In this document: positions 36,199 through 44,525 of the stretch, one piece after another
How positions within the stretch are numbered: position 1 is the first letter of the stretch
Layout of the letters: each line of letters opens with the position of its first letter
Source: Streptomyces sp. F001
Lineage (GTDB): Bacteria; Actinomycetota; Actinomycetes; Streptomycetales; Streptomycetaceae
Assembly (NCBI RefSeq): GCF_004187715.1
Contig: NZ_QZWF01000002.1
Span: 434,001 to 498,000 of the forward strand
Reading direction: 5' to 3'
DNA length: 64,000 nucleotides
Position numbers and translations under genes: made by a program
Notes under the pieces: generated by a model
What the model was told of the DNA's origin: nothing
Databases searched by the model: none
The model's input: the letters and a program-made list of their open reading frames with translations, nothing else

Positions 36199-36660
36199 TC
36201 ACCTGTCCTGTCTGTCTTGTCGCTGGACGACCCGCACGAGCGGGGCCAGGTCGGGCTCCGACGCGGCGGCTTCGAATGCCTCGCGCAGCGCCTCATTGTG
36301 GGTCGGGCGGGCCGCTTCCAGTAGGGCGAGGCCCTCATCGGAGACGTTGGTGTAGATGCCCCGCCGGTCGGTCGGGCACAGGTAGCGGGAGAGCAGGCCC
36401 CGGTCCTCGAGGCGCGTGACGAGCCGGGTGGTGGCGCTCTGGCTGAGGACGACGGCGTCGGCGACCTGCTTCATCTGCAGGTGGCCGCCGTCCCCGTCGT
36501 GCTGGCGGCTGAGGACGTCGAGCAGGGAGTACTCGCGCACGCTCAGGCCGTGCTCGGCCTGTAGGGCACGCTCGACGTGCGACTCGATCCTGCCGTGCAG
36601 CAGGGACAGCGCGTACCAGCCCTGAGCGAGGGCGGTGAGCGCGGGGTCGGTGGCGGTCAT
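36199..36660 (-). CDS. MarR-family transcriptional regulator
   Basis: A 153-residue winged-helix regulator: LLHGRIESHVERALQAEHGL, SVREYSLLDVLSRQHDGDGG, recognition helix VLSQSATTRLVTRLEDRGLL, wing CPTDRRGIYTNVSDEG. Start at 36660 has AAGGAAGGA upstream. Divergent from an MFS efflux gene with an AT-rich palindrome between, the classic MarR-repressor layout in which a phenolic or quinone ligand relieves repression of efflux and detoxification genes. Its 3' end abuts IS110 debris. Confidence 0.9.
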   Translation of the reverse strand: MTATDPALTALAQGWYALSLLHGRIESHVERALQAEHGLSVREYSLLDVLSRQHDGDGGHLQMKQVADAVVLSQSATTRLVTRLEDRGLLSRYLCPTDRRGIYTNVSDEGLALLEAARPTHNEALREAFEAAASEPDLAPLVRVVQRQDRQDR

Positions 36661-36745
36661 GTGGCACGCGTCCTTCCTTGAGGGCCTTCGGAGTCCTTTC
36701 AGAGTCTCTTCAGAGCCTAGCGAGGCATACGCCACTATGCCGCGC

Positions 36746-36768
36746 TTGCAATTAACCCGCGTATACAA
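36746..36768. promoter_or_regulatory. AT-rich candidate MarR operator
   Basis: TTGCAATTA and TATACAA form an imperfect dyad in an otherwise G/C-rich stretch between the MarR gene and the MFS gene. TTG-N-A arms match typical MarR sites. It probably covers both promoters. Confidence 0.45.
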
Positions 36769-36822
36769 TTATTGTGGCCGCTCGTAACGCGCTACCGCAA
36801 CGTCCCTCGGAAGGTTACTTCC

Positions 36823-38028
36823 ATGCCTCTCGCGCTCCTGGCCCTCGCCATCGGGGCATTCGGCATCGGCACCACCGAATTCGTCATCATGGGCCTGCTG
36901 CCCGACGTCGCTGCCGACTTCGGCGTCTCGGTGCCCACCGCCGGATTCCTCGTCACCGGATACGCCCTCGGCGTCATGTTCGGCGCCCCGCTCATGACGG
37001 TCCTCGGCACCAAGATCTCCCGCAAGAACATGCTCATGCTGCTCATGGGCCTGTTCATCGTGGGCAACGTCATCTCGGCCGTCGCCCCCGTCTTCGCCGT
37101 CATGCTCATCGGCCGTGTGGTCGCCTCACTGGCCCACGGCGCGTTCTTCGGTATCGGCTCCGTCGTCGCCGCCGAACTGGTCGCCCCCGAGAAGAAGGCC
37201 GGCGCCATCTCCATGATGTTCACCGGTCTGACCGTCGCCAATGTCGTCGGCGTGCCGCTCGGCACGTTCGTCGGGCAGAGCGCCGGCTGGCGCACCACCT
37301 TCTTCATCGTCGCCGCGCTCGGCGTCGTCGGCCTCGCCGGCATAGCCAAGCTTGTCCCCGACATGCCCAAGCCAGAGGGCGTACGTCTGCGCCACGAGGT
37401 GGCCGCGTTCAAGAACGTCCAGGTGCTGCTCGCCATGGCGATGACGGTGCTCGGCTTCGGCGGTGTCTTCGCGGCCATCACGTACATCGCGCCGATGATG
37501 ACCGACGTCGCCGGTTACGCGGAGTCGTCCGTGACCTGGCTGCTCGTCCTGTTCGGCCTCGGCATGGTGGCCGGCAACCTGACCGGCGGAAAGTTCGCTG
37601 ACCGCAAGCTCATGCCGATGCTCTTCACCGCGCTCGGCGGCCTGGCCGTGGTCCTGGCACTGTTCACCGCCGGTGCGCACAACAAGGTCACGGCAGCCGT
37701 CGCCGTGTTCCTCATCGGAGCTCTGGGCTTCGCCACGGTGCCGCCGCTGCAGAAGCGCGTACTGGACTACGCACACGGGGCACCGACCCTCGCCTCCGCC
37801 GTCAACATCGGCGCCTTCAACCTCGGCAACGCGCTGTCCGCCTGGCTCGGCGGCATCGTCATCGCCGTCGGCTTCGGCTACACCTCGCCCAACTGGGTCG
37901 GCGCGGTCCTCGCCGCCGCGGCCCTGGCCCTCGCCGTCGTCTCCAGCACCCTGGAGCGCCACTCCCCGGCCGCCGCGCCGACCCAGGCTCCGGCCGCGGT
38001 CGAGCGGCCCGTCGCCGCGCACCACTGA
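36823..38028 (+). CDS. MFS transporter, DHA1 (AraJ/chloramphenicol-efflux-like)
   Basis: A 401-residue membrane protein with about 12 helices. N-terminus LALAIGAFGIGTTEFVIMGL and LLPDVAADFGVSVPTAGFLV with motif A-like LGTKISRKNMLML and motif C-like MMFTGLTVANVVGVPLGTFV are typical of DHA1 drug:H+ antiporters. GGAAGG precedes the ATG. Divergent from marR and followed by two aldo-keto reductases and an SRPBCC gene, probably one transcript ending at the terminator at 40457-40495. The exported compound is unknown. Confidence 0.9.
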   Translation: MPLALLALAIGAFGIGTTEFVIMGLLPDVAADFGVSVPTAGFLVTGYALGVMFGAPLMTVLGTKISRKNMLMLLMGLFIVGNVISAVAPVFAVMLIGRVVASLAHGAFFGIGSVVAAELVAPEKKAGAISMMFTGLTVANVVGVPLGTFVGQSAGWRTTFFIVAALGVVGLAGIAKLVPDMPKPEGVRLRHEVAAFKNVQVLLAMAMTVLGFGGVFAAITYIAPMMTDVAGYAESSVTWLLVLFGLGMVAGNLTGGKFADRKLMPMLFTALGGLAVVLALFTAGAHNKVTAAVAVFLIGALGFATVPPLQKRVLDYAHGAPTLASAVNIGAFNLGNALSAWLGGIVIAVGFGYTSPNWVGAVLAAAALALAVVSSTLERHSPAAAPTQAPAAVERPVAAHH

Positions 38029-38096
38029 CCGCGTGCCGACGACACCCCCATCGCCTCCGGCGACCAGCAAGATCGACAAGGACAAGGGAGAACATC

Positions 38097-38921
38097 GTGA
38101 CCTCCATCCCCATCGTCACCCTCAACAACGGCGTCACCATGCCGCAGCTCGGCTTCGGCGTCTTCCAGGTCCCCGACGAGGAGACCACCGCCGCCGTCGC
38201 CAGCGCCCTGCGGGCCGGCTACCGCAGCATCGACACCGCCGCGATCTACGGCAACGAGCGCGGCGTGGGCCAGGCGCTCGCCGACTCCGGCATCGCCCGC
38301 GACGAGCTGTTCGTCACCACCAAGCTGTGGAACGCCGACCAGGGCTACGACGCCACGCTCGCCGCCTTCGACGCCTCCCTGGACAAGCTCGGCCTGGACC
38401 ACGTCGACCTGTACCTCATCCACTGGCCGACCCCGGCCCGTGACCTGTACCTCGACACGTGGCGTGCGCTGGAGAAGCTGTACGCCGACGGGCGCACCCG
38501 CGCCATCGGCGTCTCCAACTTCCAGCCCGCACACCTGGAGCGCCTGCTCGGTGCCGCCTCGGTCGTCCCGGCCGTGAACCAGATCGAGCTCCACCCGGGC
38601 CTGCAGCAGGCCGAACTGCGCGAGTTCCACGCCCGGCACGGCATCGCCACCGAAGCGTGGAGCCCGCTCGCCCAGGGCGCCGTCCTCAAGGACGACGCGG
38701 TCACCACGATCGCCGCCGAGCACGGCAAGAGCCCGGCCCAGGTCGTCCTGCGCTGGCACCTGCAGATCGGCAACGTGGTCATCCCCAAGTCGGTCACGGA
38801 AACCCGTATCCGCGAGAACCTCGACGTCTTCGACTTTGAGCTCAGCCCGCAGGAGATCGACGCGCTCACCGCGCTCGACCGCGGCATGCGCACGGGCCCG
38901 GACCCCGACACCCTCAACTAG
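38097..38921 (+). CDS. Aldo/keto reductase (AKR5-like, 2,5-diketogluconate reductase type)
   Basis: A 274-residue NADPH-dependent oxidoreductase. Catalytic tetrad visible: Asp and Tyr in IDTAAIYGNE, Lys in VTTKLWN, His in LYLIHWPTP. The C-terminal cofactor site VIPKSVTETRIRENLDVFDF is canonical. GTG start with AAGGGAG upstream. Located 68 bases after the MFS gene; likely reduces reactive carbonyls in a detoxification operon. Confidence 0.92.
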   Translation: MTSIPIVTLNNGVTMPQLGFGVFQVPDEETTAAVASALRAGYRSIDTAAIYGNERGVGQALADSGIARDELFVTTKLWNADQGYDATLAAFDASLDKLGLDHVDLYLIHWPTPARDLYLDTWRALEKLYADGRTRAIGVSNFQPAHLERLLGAASVVPAVNQIELHPGLQQAELREFHARHGIATEAWSPLAQGAVLKDDAVTTIAAEHGKSPAQVVLRWHLQIGNVVIPKSVTETRIRENLDVFDFELSPQEIDALTALDRGMRTGPDPDTLN

Positions 38922-39006
38922 CCACCACGGCCGGCGCCCGCCAACGGCGCTGCCCGCACCGCATTTCGTACCACCACCCCCACGCAGTACAGATTGAGGC
39001 ACCACC

Positions 39007-40026
39007 ATGAGCATCCGCTCCCTGCTGCCGGGCCGCATCGGCTTCGGCACCGCACCGCTCGGCAACATGTTCCGCGCCATCCCCGACGAAGAGGCCGCCG
39101 CCACCGTGCAGGCCGCCTGGGACCAGGGCATCCGCTACTTCGACACCGCGCCGCTGTATGGTGCGGGCCTGGCGGAGATCCGGCTCGGCGACGTCCTCGC
39201 CGACAAGCCGCGCGACGAGTACGTCCTGTCCACCAAGGTCGGCCGGGTCATCCTCGACGAGGTCGAGGACCCCACGAGCCGTGAACTCGGCGAGAAGGGC
39301 ACTCTGTTCGAGCACGGCCGTCCCAACAAGATCGTCAACGACTACAGCACCGACGCGACGCTGCGCTCCGTCGAGGACAGCCTGGGGCGCCTCCAGACGG
39401 ACCGCCTCGACATCATCTGGGTCCACGACATCGCCCAGGACTTCTACGGCGACGACTGGGTCGGCGTGTACGAGAGCGCCCGCACCGGTGCGTTCCGCGC
39501 CCTGACCCGGCTGCGCGAGGAGGGCGTCATCAAGGCCTGGGGCCTCGGCGTCAACAAGGTCGAGCCGCTGGAGATGACGCTGGACCTGGACGAGCCGCGC
39601 CCCGACGCGTTCCTGCTGGCCGGCCGCTACACGCTGCTCGACCACTCCCGCGCCCTCCAGCGCCTGCTGCCCGCCGCGGCCGAACAAGACGTCGACATCG
39701 TCGTCGGCGGCCCCTACAGCTCCGGCATCCTCGCTGGCGGCAGCCACTTCGAGTACGCCGAGGCGCCCGCCCACATCGTCGACAAGGTCGGCCGGATCAA
39801 GGTGCTCGCGCAGGAGCACGGCATCGGCATCAAGTCCGCCGCCCTCCAGTTCGTGCTGGCCCACCCGGCCGTCGCCGCGGTCATCCCCGGCGCGACCCGG
39901 CCCAGCCGTATCGCCGAGGACTTCTCCGCGCTCGCCCAGGACGTCCCGTACAGCTTCTGGAAGTCCCTGCGCGAGCAGAAGATCATCGCGCACGACGCGC
40001 CGGTCCCGGTCAAGGACGCGTCGTGA
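39007..40026 (+). CDS. Aldo/keto reductase (aldose 1-dehydrogenase-like)
   Basis: A 339-residue AKR of another subfamily: RIGFGTAPLGNMFRAIPDEE, IRYFDTAPLYGAGLAEIRLG (Asp, Tyr), YVLSTKVGRV (Lys), LDIIWVHDIAQD (His), FVLAHPAVAAVIPGATRPSR. It resembles D-threo-aldose/L-fucose dehydrogenases and pyridoxal dehydrogenase. It overlaps the next gene by 4 bases. Probably co-expressed with the MFS and the first AKR. Confidence 0.9.
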   Translation: MSIRSLLPGRIGFGTAPLGNMFRAIPDEEAAATVQAAWDQGIRYFDTAPLYGAGLAEIRLGDVLADKPRDEYVLSTKVGRVILDEVEDPTSRELGEKGTLFEHGRPNKIVNDYSTDATLRSVEDSLGRLQTDRLDIIWVHDIAQDFYGDDWVGVYESARTGAFRALTRLREEGVIKAWGLGVNKVEPLEMTLDLDEPRPDAFLLAGRYTLLDHSRALQRLLPAAAEQDVDIVVGGPYSSGILAGGSHFEYAEAPAHIVDKVGRIKVLAQEHGIGIKSAALQFVLAHPAVAAVIPGATRPSRIAEDFSALAQDVPYSFWKSLREQKIIAHDAPVPVKDAS

Positions 40027-40436
40027 CCGCCGCCCGCGTCACCCTCGACGTGCCGCAACCCGCCGACCGGGTCTGGCAGCTCATCGGCGGCTTCGGCTCC
40101 CTGCCTGACTGGTTGCCGTACATCACGGAGAGCCTGCTGGGCGAGGGCGGTCGGCTGCGCACGCTGACGAATGCCGAGGGCGGCGTTATCGTCGAACGTC
40201 TCGAAGCCTTCGACGAGACGGCCCGCTGTTACACCTACTCGATCGCGCAGGCCCCCTTCCCCGTCACGGGCTACCGCTCCACGCTCCAGGTCGTCGACCG
40301 CGGCGGCGACGGGTCCCGGGTGGAGTGGTCGGGCACGTTCACCCCGGACGGCGTCACCGATGCCGAGGCGACCGCTCTCTTCGAGGGCATCTACCGGGAC
40401 GGCCTGGCCGCCCTCGCGGAGACACTCGCCGCCTGA
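40023..40436 (+). CDS. SRPBCC family protein (polyketide cyclase/MxaD-like)
   Basis: A 137-residue START/SRPBCC fold: VTLDVPQPADRVWQLIGGFG, LPDWLPYITESLLGEGGRLR, YSIAQAPFPVTGYRSTLQVV, ATALFEGIYRDGLAALAETL. Binds hydrophobic ligands; no enzyme activity can be assigned. GTG start overlapping the AKR stop, so translationally coupled. Last gene of the operon. Confidence 0.87.
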   Translation: MTAARVTLDVPQPADRVWQLIGGFGSLPDWLPYITESLLGEGGRLRTLTNAEGGVIVERLEAFDETARCYTYSIAQAPFPVTGYRSTLQVVDRGGDGSRVEWSGTFTPDGVTDAEATALFEGIYRDGLAALAETLAA

Positions 40437-40456
40437 CCGGGACGGGCGACAGCCAA

Positions 40457-40495
40457 CGAGAGGGGCCGGGATCCCAGCGATCCCGGCCCCTCTCG
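40457..40495 (+). terminator. Strong stem-loop terminator after the MFS/AKR operon
   Basis: A perfect 17-bp stem (arm CGAGAGGGGCCGGGATC) with a 5-base loop, 20 bases past the SRPBCC stop. No U-tract. Confidence 0.85.
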
Positions 40496-40536
40496 GGCAC
40501 GCATGCCCAGCCTCGACAACCCGGTGAGGACCCGTC

Positions 40537-40600
40537 ATGAATCCTGCTCCCGAAGCGCCGACCCCGCTCGTGCTGGGGCCGTGGCGGCTGTCGGCGACCC
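40537..40600 (+). pseudogene. 5' stub of a gene cut by the IS end
   Basis: ATG at 40537 opens MNPAPEAPTPLVLGPWRLSA with good codon use, then runs straight into the inverted IS end at about 40598. The rest of the gene is missing. GTGAGGA lies upstream. Family not recognisable from about 20 residues. Confidence 0.35.
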
Positions 40601-40667
40601 GCGTTCCCCTCGCTGACCTGGGGATTCACGGAACTGCGGACAGAGCCATTTTCAAGGAGCCCCAACA
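40598..40667 (-). repeat. 70-bp inverted repeat, right copy (ISL3-type end)
   Basis: Inverse of 33654-33723. Because the match covers 70 bp, more than a usual IS terminal repeat, it may be the left end of a second, otherwise lost, ISL3 copy in opposite orientation rather than the right end of the first. Confidence 0.75.
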
Positions 40668-40858
40668 TCGCCGCCTGCACGGCCCCTGGACGGGCGTTCA
40701 TCTCCGCGGCCAACACGCTTTCCAACTGTGTTGGTGGCCTCGGGGGCCTCGGACAGGGCCGTTCACCTGCGTTCATGGGCGGCCGGTGGAGTGCCACCGA
40801 GAGGGACGAGAGCAGGCCGAGGAGCGCATTGCCTGCGGCCTGCGGGTGATGTTCCTCT

Positions 40859-41434
40859 TCAGAGCTTTCCTCCGACCAGGACCGTGCGATGGCCACCTAG
40901 TGTCTCTGCGAAGCGGCTGAGGAAGCGGGGGCTGAACTCCGGCCAGTCCCAGAACTCAAAGCCCAGGTAGCCGAATGCGTAGTAGTCGTCGGCCCAGGTC
41001 CACGCAGTCAGGTCACCAGCACGACCGCAGCGTTGGCAGGTGACGGTGGCTTTGCCCGTGTCGTGCCAGGTCTCGATGGCCTTCCCGAAGGGTTCCCAGG
41101 CGCCCTCGATCACATCCCACTCATCGGTGTACAGGTCCGTGTGGGTGGCGCAGTGGGGGCAGACGGCGTACATGGCGTCGCCCTGTCCACCGTGGAAGAC
41201 GGTCCGGCCTATCTCGATGTTGAGTCCATCGCTGGGCTCCCAGTCCTCATCGCTGACAGCGTTGGCCCAGAGCGGGCCGGGCGGGTGGCCCAACGGGGCG
41301 CCGAGGACGCAATCGGTGCGCTCGGCGCGGACTATCCCTTCCATGACGAGCCAGTCAAGGCCGCGGGCGGCGAGTGCCGGAGCATCTACAGAAGTGGCGT
41401 CTAGGTCGACAACGGTCTGAAAGTGGTTCCCCAT
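40859..41434 (-). CDS. Hypothetical protein with a zinc-ribbon-like centre
   Basis: 191 residues from ATG 41434 (MGNHFQTVVDLDATSVDAPA); a GTG at 41458 is possible. Two CxxC pairs, CPHCATHTDLY and CQRCGRAGDL, about 45 residues apart suggest a structural zinc site. The C-terminus YYAFGYLGFEFWDWPEFSPR is aromatic-rich. Similar soluble proteins of unknown function are scattered in Streptomyces and may be immunity-type proteins; that is a guess. It lies between attP-like scars. Confidence 0.7.
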   Translation of the reverse strand: MGNHFQTVVDLDATSVDAPALAARGLDWLVMEGIVRAERTDCVLGAPLGHPPGPLWANAVSDEDWEPSDGLNIEIGRTVFHGGQGDAMYAVCPHCATHTDLYTDEWDVIEGAWEPFGKAIETWHDTGKATVTCQRCGRAGDLTAWTWADDYYAFGYLGFEFWDWPEFSPRFLSRFAETLGGHRTVLVGGKL

Positions 41435-42054
41435 GAGGGTGACAGTAGAAGACTGCACCGATAGCGGTTGGAACCCGGCCAGTGACTTGGGCGGGCCCTG
41501 AGCTTGGGAAGCTTGGGTGATTCAGGGCCGGTTGCCTGGCTGATCTGCGGTGGAGTGATGTCGGAGTCTGGTTGGCCGCTGGCCTGGTGCCCGGTGTTCC
41601 CCGTGGTTCCCCGAACGATCTGGCACGGACATCTTCGTCCCGAACCACTGGCCGGGAGGGCATTTAGGTCCAGCGGGCCGGTCAGATGGTCACCTGGGGT
41701 CGCCAGAGGTCTACTGCGGTGGTGGCGGTTGCAGTACTTCGCTGCTGTACGGCCCCGTCACCGACTCGGGCCTCCGGCCGGGGTCAGCTCGGGACCGCCC
41801 TGCAAGGCAGCGGACGTCCGTGAATGAGACGGAAACCGAGGTGAACGTGGGCGCTGCCGTCACCTGACCCCCGGTACTCCCTTGCCAAGGGGTGTGTGGC
41901 GTTGTCAGTGGCGGCTGTTAGCTTCCTGGGGCGTTGCTGAGGAGAAAACAGGCCGCCCCCCATCCAGTTGAACACCAGCTGGAGTTCGGTGACGCGCGTG
42001 TAACCACAGCCCGGTCCGCAGGACCGGAACCACTCCCCTTGGAGGAGAAGCTTG
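41435..42054. other. Intergenic stretch with attP-like repeat copy 2
   Basis: No convincing gene in 620 bases. It holds an imperfect hairpin (GGGCCCTGA ... TCAGGGCC, about 41493-41529), the attP-like repeat at 41632-41764, and the leader of the secreted protein, with GGAGGAG at 42041-42047. Confidence 0.6.
41632..41764. repeat. attP-like direct repeat, copy 2
   Basis: Starts tcttcgtcccgaaccactgg and ends cttcgctgctgtacgg. Shares the 13-base tRNA-Pro core and the gctgtac arm sites with copies 1 and 3 but differs at roughly a third of positions between. The core here has lost the tRNA sequence on its other side. Confidence 0.7.
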
Positions 42055-42969
42055 ATGAGAAGCAGCGTGCTGGGACGCCTGGCCCGGGCCGGAGCCGTCC
42101 TCACCACGGCACTGGCTCTGGCAGTGACGGCGGCCCCGTTCACGGGCGCGGCGCAGGCCCATGAGGCAGTGTCGGGAACGCTCAGCTTCAGCGGCGAGCC
42201 GGGCGAGTTCGTGTCCGGTGGCCAGTCCCACGAGTACACGGCCGGGGCGGTCGAGATGTTCGACGTCACGGGGCCCACCAGCGAGAGAGCCGTTGGCGTC
42301 ACGGTCGTCACGCCCGAAGGCAAGCGCTGGTCCCTCCACATGGAGGCTCCCTACGGCCAGAAGCTGATCGAGGGCACCACCTACACCGGCGCCTCGCGCT
42401 GGCCCTATGCCCAACCAGAGGATCCGAAGCTGGAGTTCGGAGAGACCGACCGGTGGTGCAGCACCAGCACCGGCTCCTTCACCATCACCCACATCGCCTA
42501 TGGCCCTCACGGCTACATACGCGAAGTCGACGCCACCTTCGAGCAGTACTGCAACGGCTCCACGCTGCCCGCGCGCGGCGAGGTCCACGCCCGCATGCCC
42601 GAGCCGCCCGCCGAGCTCGTCGTCGGCCTGGACCTCGACGAGACGGGCACCATCGACACCCGCACCGGCCAGATAACCGTCGGCGGCACGGTGACCTGCA
42701 ACAAGCTGGCGTACATCACCCTCAACGGCCACGTCGTCCAAACGCAGAAGCGCGGCACGCCCGTCGGCTACTACGAGAACAAGGCCGTCTCCTGCACCCC
42801 GGGTGCGCCGGTGCCGTGGTCTGTCTCCTTCGCCAGCGCGGAACCCGGCACCACCTTCCAGCCTGGCACCGCCACCCTGACCGGCATCGGGAGGGCGGAC
42901 GACCGCGACTACCCGGTGTCCGTGGACACCGGCTTCCAGAACACCGAGGTCACTCTCCTCAAGTCCTGA
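42055..42969 (+). CDS. Secreted protein of unknown function
   Basis: 304 residues. Sec signal peptide of about 36 residues (basic MMRSSVLGRLARAG, hydrophobic core, cleavage after AAQA), then a beta-rich domain with four Cys in two pairs (DRWCSTST / FEQYCNGS and VTCNKLAY / AVSCTPGA) likely forming disulfides. The second half (GTIDTRTGQITVGGTVTCNK) reads as an immunoglobulin-like fold. Strong GGAGGAG ribosome site. No enzyme motif. A stem-loop follows. Confidence 0.82.
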   Translation: MRSSVLGRLARAGAVLTTALALAVTAAPFTGAAQAHEAVSGTLSFSGEPGEFVSGGQSHEYTAGAVEMFDVTGPTSERAVGVTVVTPEGKRWSLHMEAPYGQKLIEGTTYTGASRWPYAQPEDPKLEFGETDRWCSTSTGSFTITHIAYGPHGYIREVDATFEQYCNGSTLPARGEVHARMPEPPAELVVGLDLDETGTIDTRTGQITVGGTVTCNKLAYITLNGHVVQTQKRGTPVGYYENKAVSCTPGAPVPWSVSFASAEPGTTFQPGTATLTGIGRADDRDYPVSVDTGFQNTEVTLLKS

Positions 42970-42976
42970 CCCCGAC

Positions 42977-43003
42977 GCGGGCCCGGCACAAGGCCGGGCC
43001 CGC
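42977..43003 (+). terminator. Stem-loop terminator after the secreted protein gene
   Basis: Perfect 11-bp stem GCGGGCCCGGC / GCCGGGCCCGC around a 5-base loop, 8 bases past the stop codon. Confidence 0.85.
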
Positions 43004-43505
43004 CCCGTCGCTACCGCGAAAGCCCCGTCTGCCCGACGGCCCCAGCACAGCAACAAGCCCCCCACTCGCGGAGAACCCGCAGGCTGAGGGCTTGATCCGT
43101 CAGGTTTGTCTCTTCTTGCCCTGGGTCTTGTCGGGGGTCTTGGTGACCTCAGTTTTGCTGGTCAGGAGGGCGAGTTGCCCGCCTGAGCAGTCGTCATTTG
43201 TCATCATTGGCTCTCATCGAGCGGCCTCGGACGGCCCAGGGACGGCCCAACGCTACGGTGCCTCAGGTACCCCAGCGGCGCTCCGTACTGCTGTCACAAC
43301 GACTACCCCCGAGCGTTCGGGCCTTCGATCGAGGGTCGCGTATCCTTATTGGTGAAGCGCGCAATACGAGGTCGGGTCCGAGCCTCAAGCGCACCTCACG
43401 AGCCCAGGGATGCTGAAGCCACCAACTCCCAGCACTACGAAGCCGGATCGGACCGGCGAGCCGTAGGCGGCGGGACACCTCCGTTCGTCGTGGAGTTGTA
43501 TCCCC
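43004..43505. other. Non-coding stretch, probably phage/ICE-derived
   Basis: No gene seen. Two gacggccca repeats near 43227-43248 could be integrase or repressor sites. Lower G/C runs (around 43110-43220) differ from the flanks. Confidence 0.4.
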
Positions 43506-43667
43506 GTGTCCTTCCTGTGGCTTCTTGCGGTTTGCCCATTGTTGATCACGGCCGTCGTATCGATCTGCGCCCTCTTCGCAGCGCTCACCTCCGATGCTGA
43601 CAAGGCTCGGCGAGCACTTGAAGTCGTCAAGCTGCTCCGCGGAAACCTGCCGCGAATGCGGCGATGA
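43506..43667 (+). CDS. Small membrane protein of an integrative element
   Basis: 53 residues from GTG: VSFLWLLAVCPLLITAVVSI, a hydrophobic helix continuing CALFAALTS, then a basic tail ARRALEVVKLLRGNLPRMRR. Tiny helix-plus-basic-tail proteins like this are common near the att end of Streptomyces integrative elements. Its stop is only 13 bases before attP-like repeat copy 3. Confidence 0.5.
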   Translation: MSFLWLLAVCPLLITAVVSICALFAALTSDADKARRALEVVKLLRGNLPRMRR

Positions 43668-43680
43668 CCAACCGCCGGGC

Positions 43681-43812
43681 CTCTTCGTCCCGAACCACTG
43701 GCTGGGAGGGTATTGAGGTCTGGTGGGCCGGTCAGGCGACCGTTGAGGGCGGTTGTCAGTTGGCTGCGGCCGCTGTGGTTGCTGTACTCCGCTGCTGTAC
43801 GGCTGGCTCACC
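43681..43812. repeat. attP-like direct repeat, copy 3
   Basis: Starts ctcttcgtcccgaaccactg, then ggctgggagggtattgaggt, and ends gctgtactccgctgctgtac. The tRNA-Pro core extends to 15 bases (cctcttcgtcccgaa). Same layout as copies 1 and 2. Confidence 0.7.
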
Positions 43813-43836
43813 ACTCACGCCCGGTGCCGTAGCCCC

Positions 43837-44196
43837 TCATGGCCCAGAGACGGCTATGGCATGGGCTCCGAGCACCACGGCGACGATCAGGCTGGCGATG
43901 GCGATGCCAGCGGCCGTGCGTCGCCCCGGAAGAAACCAGCGTGGCAGGAAGAGAATCAGAACCGCGCTGATCCACGCGGCGGACACCAGCCAGGGGAGCC
44001 ATGCCTCCGCCCGTTCGTTCGCCCGGTAACAGTGCTCGGCTCGCGGTCCTGTGACGCCGAAGTAGAAGAGACAGTCGTTACCGAAATTCTCGGTAATCAG
44101 CCCGGTGAACCCCCGCCACACAGTGACGAAGGCAGCAGCAGCCACTGCGACACGGAAGGCCAAGCAGCCTCCAGAGCCACGCGGGGCAGTGTCCAT
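43837..44196 (-). CDS. Membrane protein of unknown function, about three helices
   Basis: 119 residues: helices at about 13-32 (AFRVAVAAAAFVTVWRGF), 67-84 (WLVSAAWISAVLILFLPRWF) and 93-115 (AAGIAIASLIVAVVLGAHAI). An external-type loop with Cys (NDCLFYF, AEHCYRAN) lies between the first two. GGAGAG upstream of the ATG. No family recognised. Confidence 0.65.
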   Translation of the reverse strand: MDTAPRGSGGCLAFRVAVAAAAFVTVWRGFTGLITENFGNDCLFYFGVTGPRAEHCYRANERAEAWLPWLVSAAWISAVLILFLPRWFLPGRRTAAGIAIASLIVAVVLGAHAIAVSGP

Positions 44197-44240
44197 ACCT
44201 CGATCTCTCCGCGGGGAAGCTGTCCTGCCGAGAGTATCCC

Positions 44241-44275
44241 GGCATGATTCGAACCTGTGACACCCGCATTAGGAG
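44241..44275 (-). other. tRNA-Arg(CCU)-like 3' fragment, attachment-site scar
   Basis: On the minus strand it reads CTCCTAATGCGGGTGTCACA followed by GGTTCGAATCATGCCG: anticodon loop with CCT, variable region and T-arm of tRNA-Arg(CCU), with a few changes. No 5' half is present. A second att specificity distinct from the tRNA-Pro scars. Confidence 0.7.
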
Positions 44276-44525
44276 TTCGATCAGGGCCCGATGTGATTGC
44301 GGCCCCCTACGCGCACGGGCACCGCATATGGTTGCCGGTCGCCACCGCTGTCCGTGGTCGTTGATGTCAATGTTGGATGTCAGAACAGCTCCGGCACCGA
44401 GCAGACTTGCAACGGCTCGCCCGGCCGGTCGGCCCAGCGTCGCCGGACATGCCGACCGGCACGCCTCCACAGCAATCGACAGGTCGGCGAAAGTGTGCTT
44501 GCGGCAGTCTGCTTGGATACCGGAG

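Noticed and set aside
36040..36324. Plus-strand frame over the IS110 remnant and marR end
   Set aside because: The opposite strand carries the recognisable IS110 and MarR proteins.
40023..40436. SRPBCC protein taken as evidence of a polyketide cluster
   Set aside because: No ketosynthase or other biosynthetic genes nearby; the operon reads as efflux and reduction.
32563..43812. Three dispersed repeats considered as an insertion sequence
   Set aside because: They contain no gene, have no terminal inverted repeats and share a tRNA core, so attachment-site arms explain them better.
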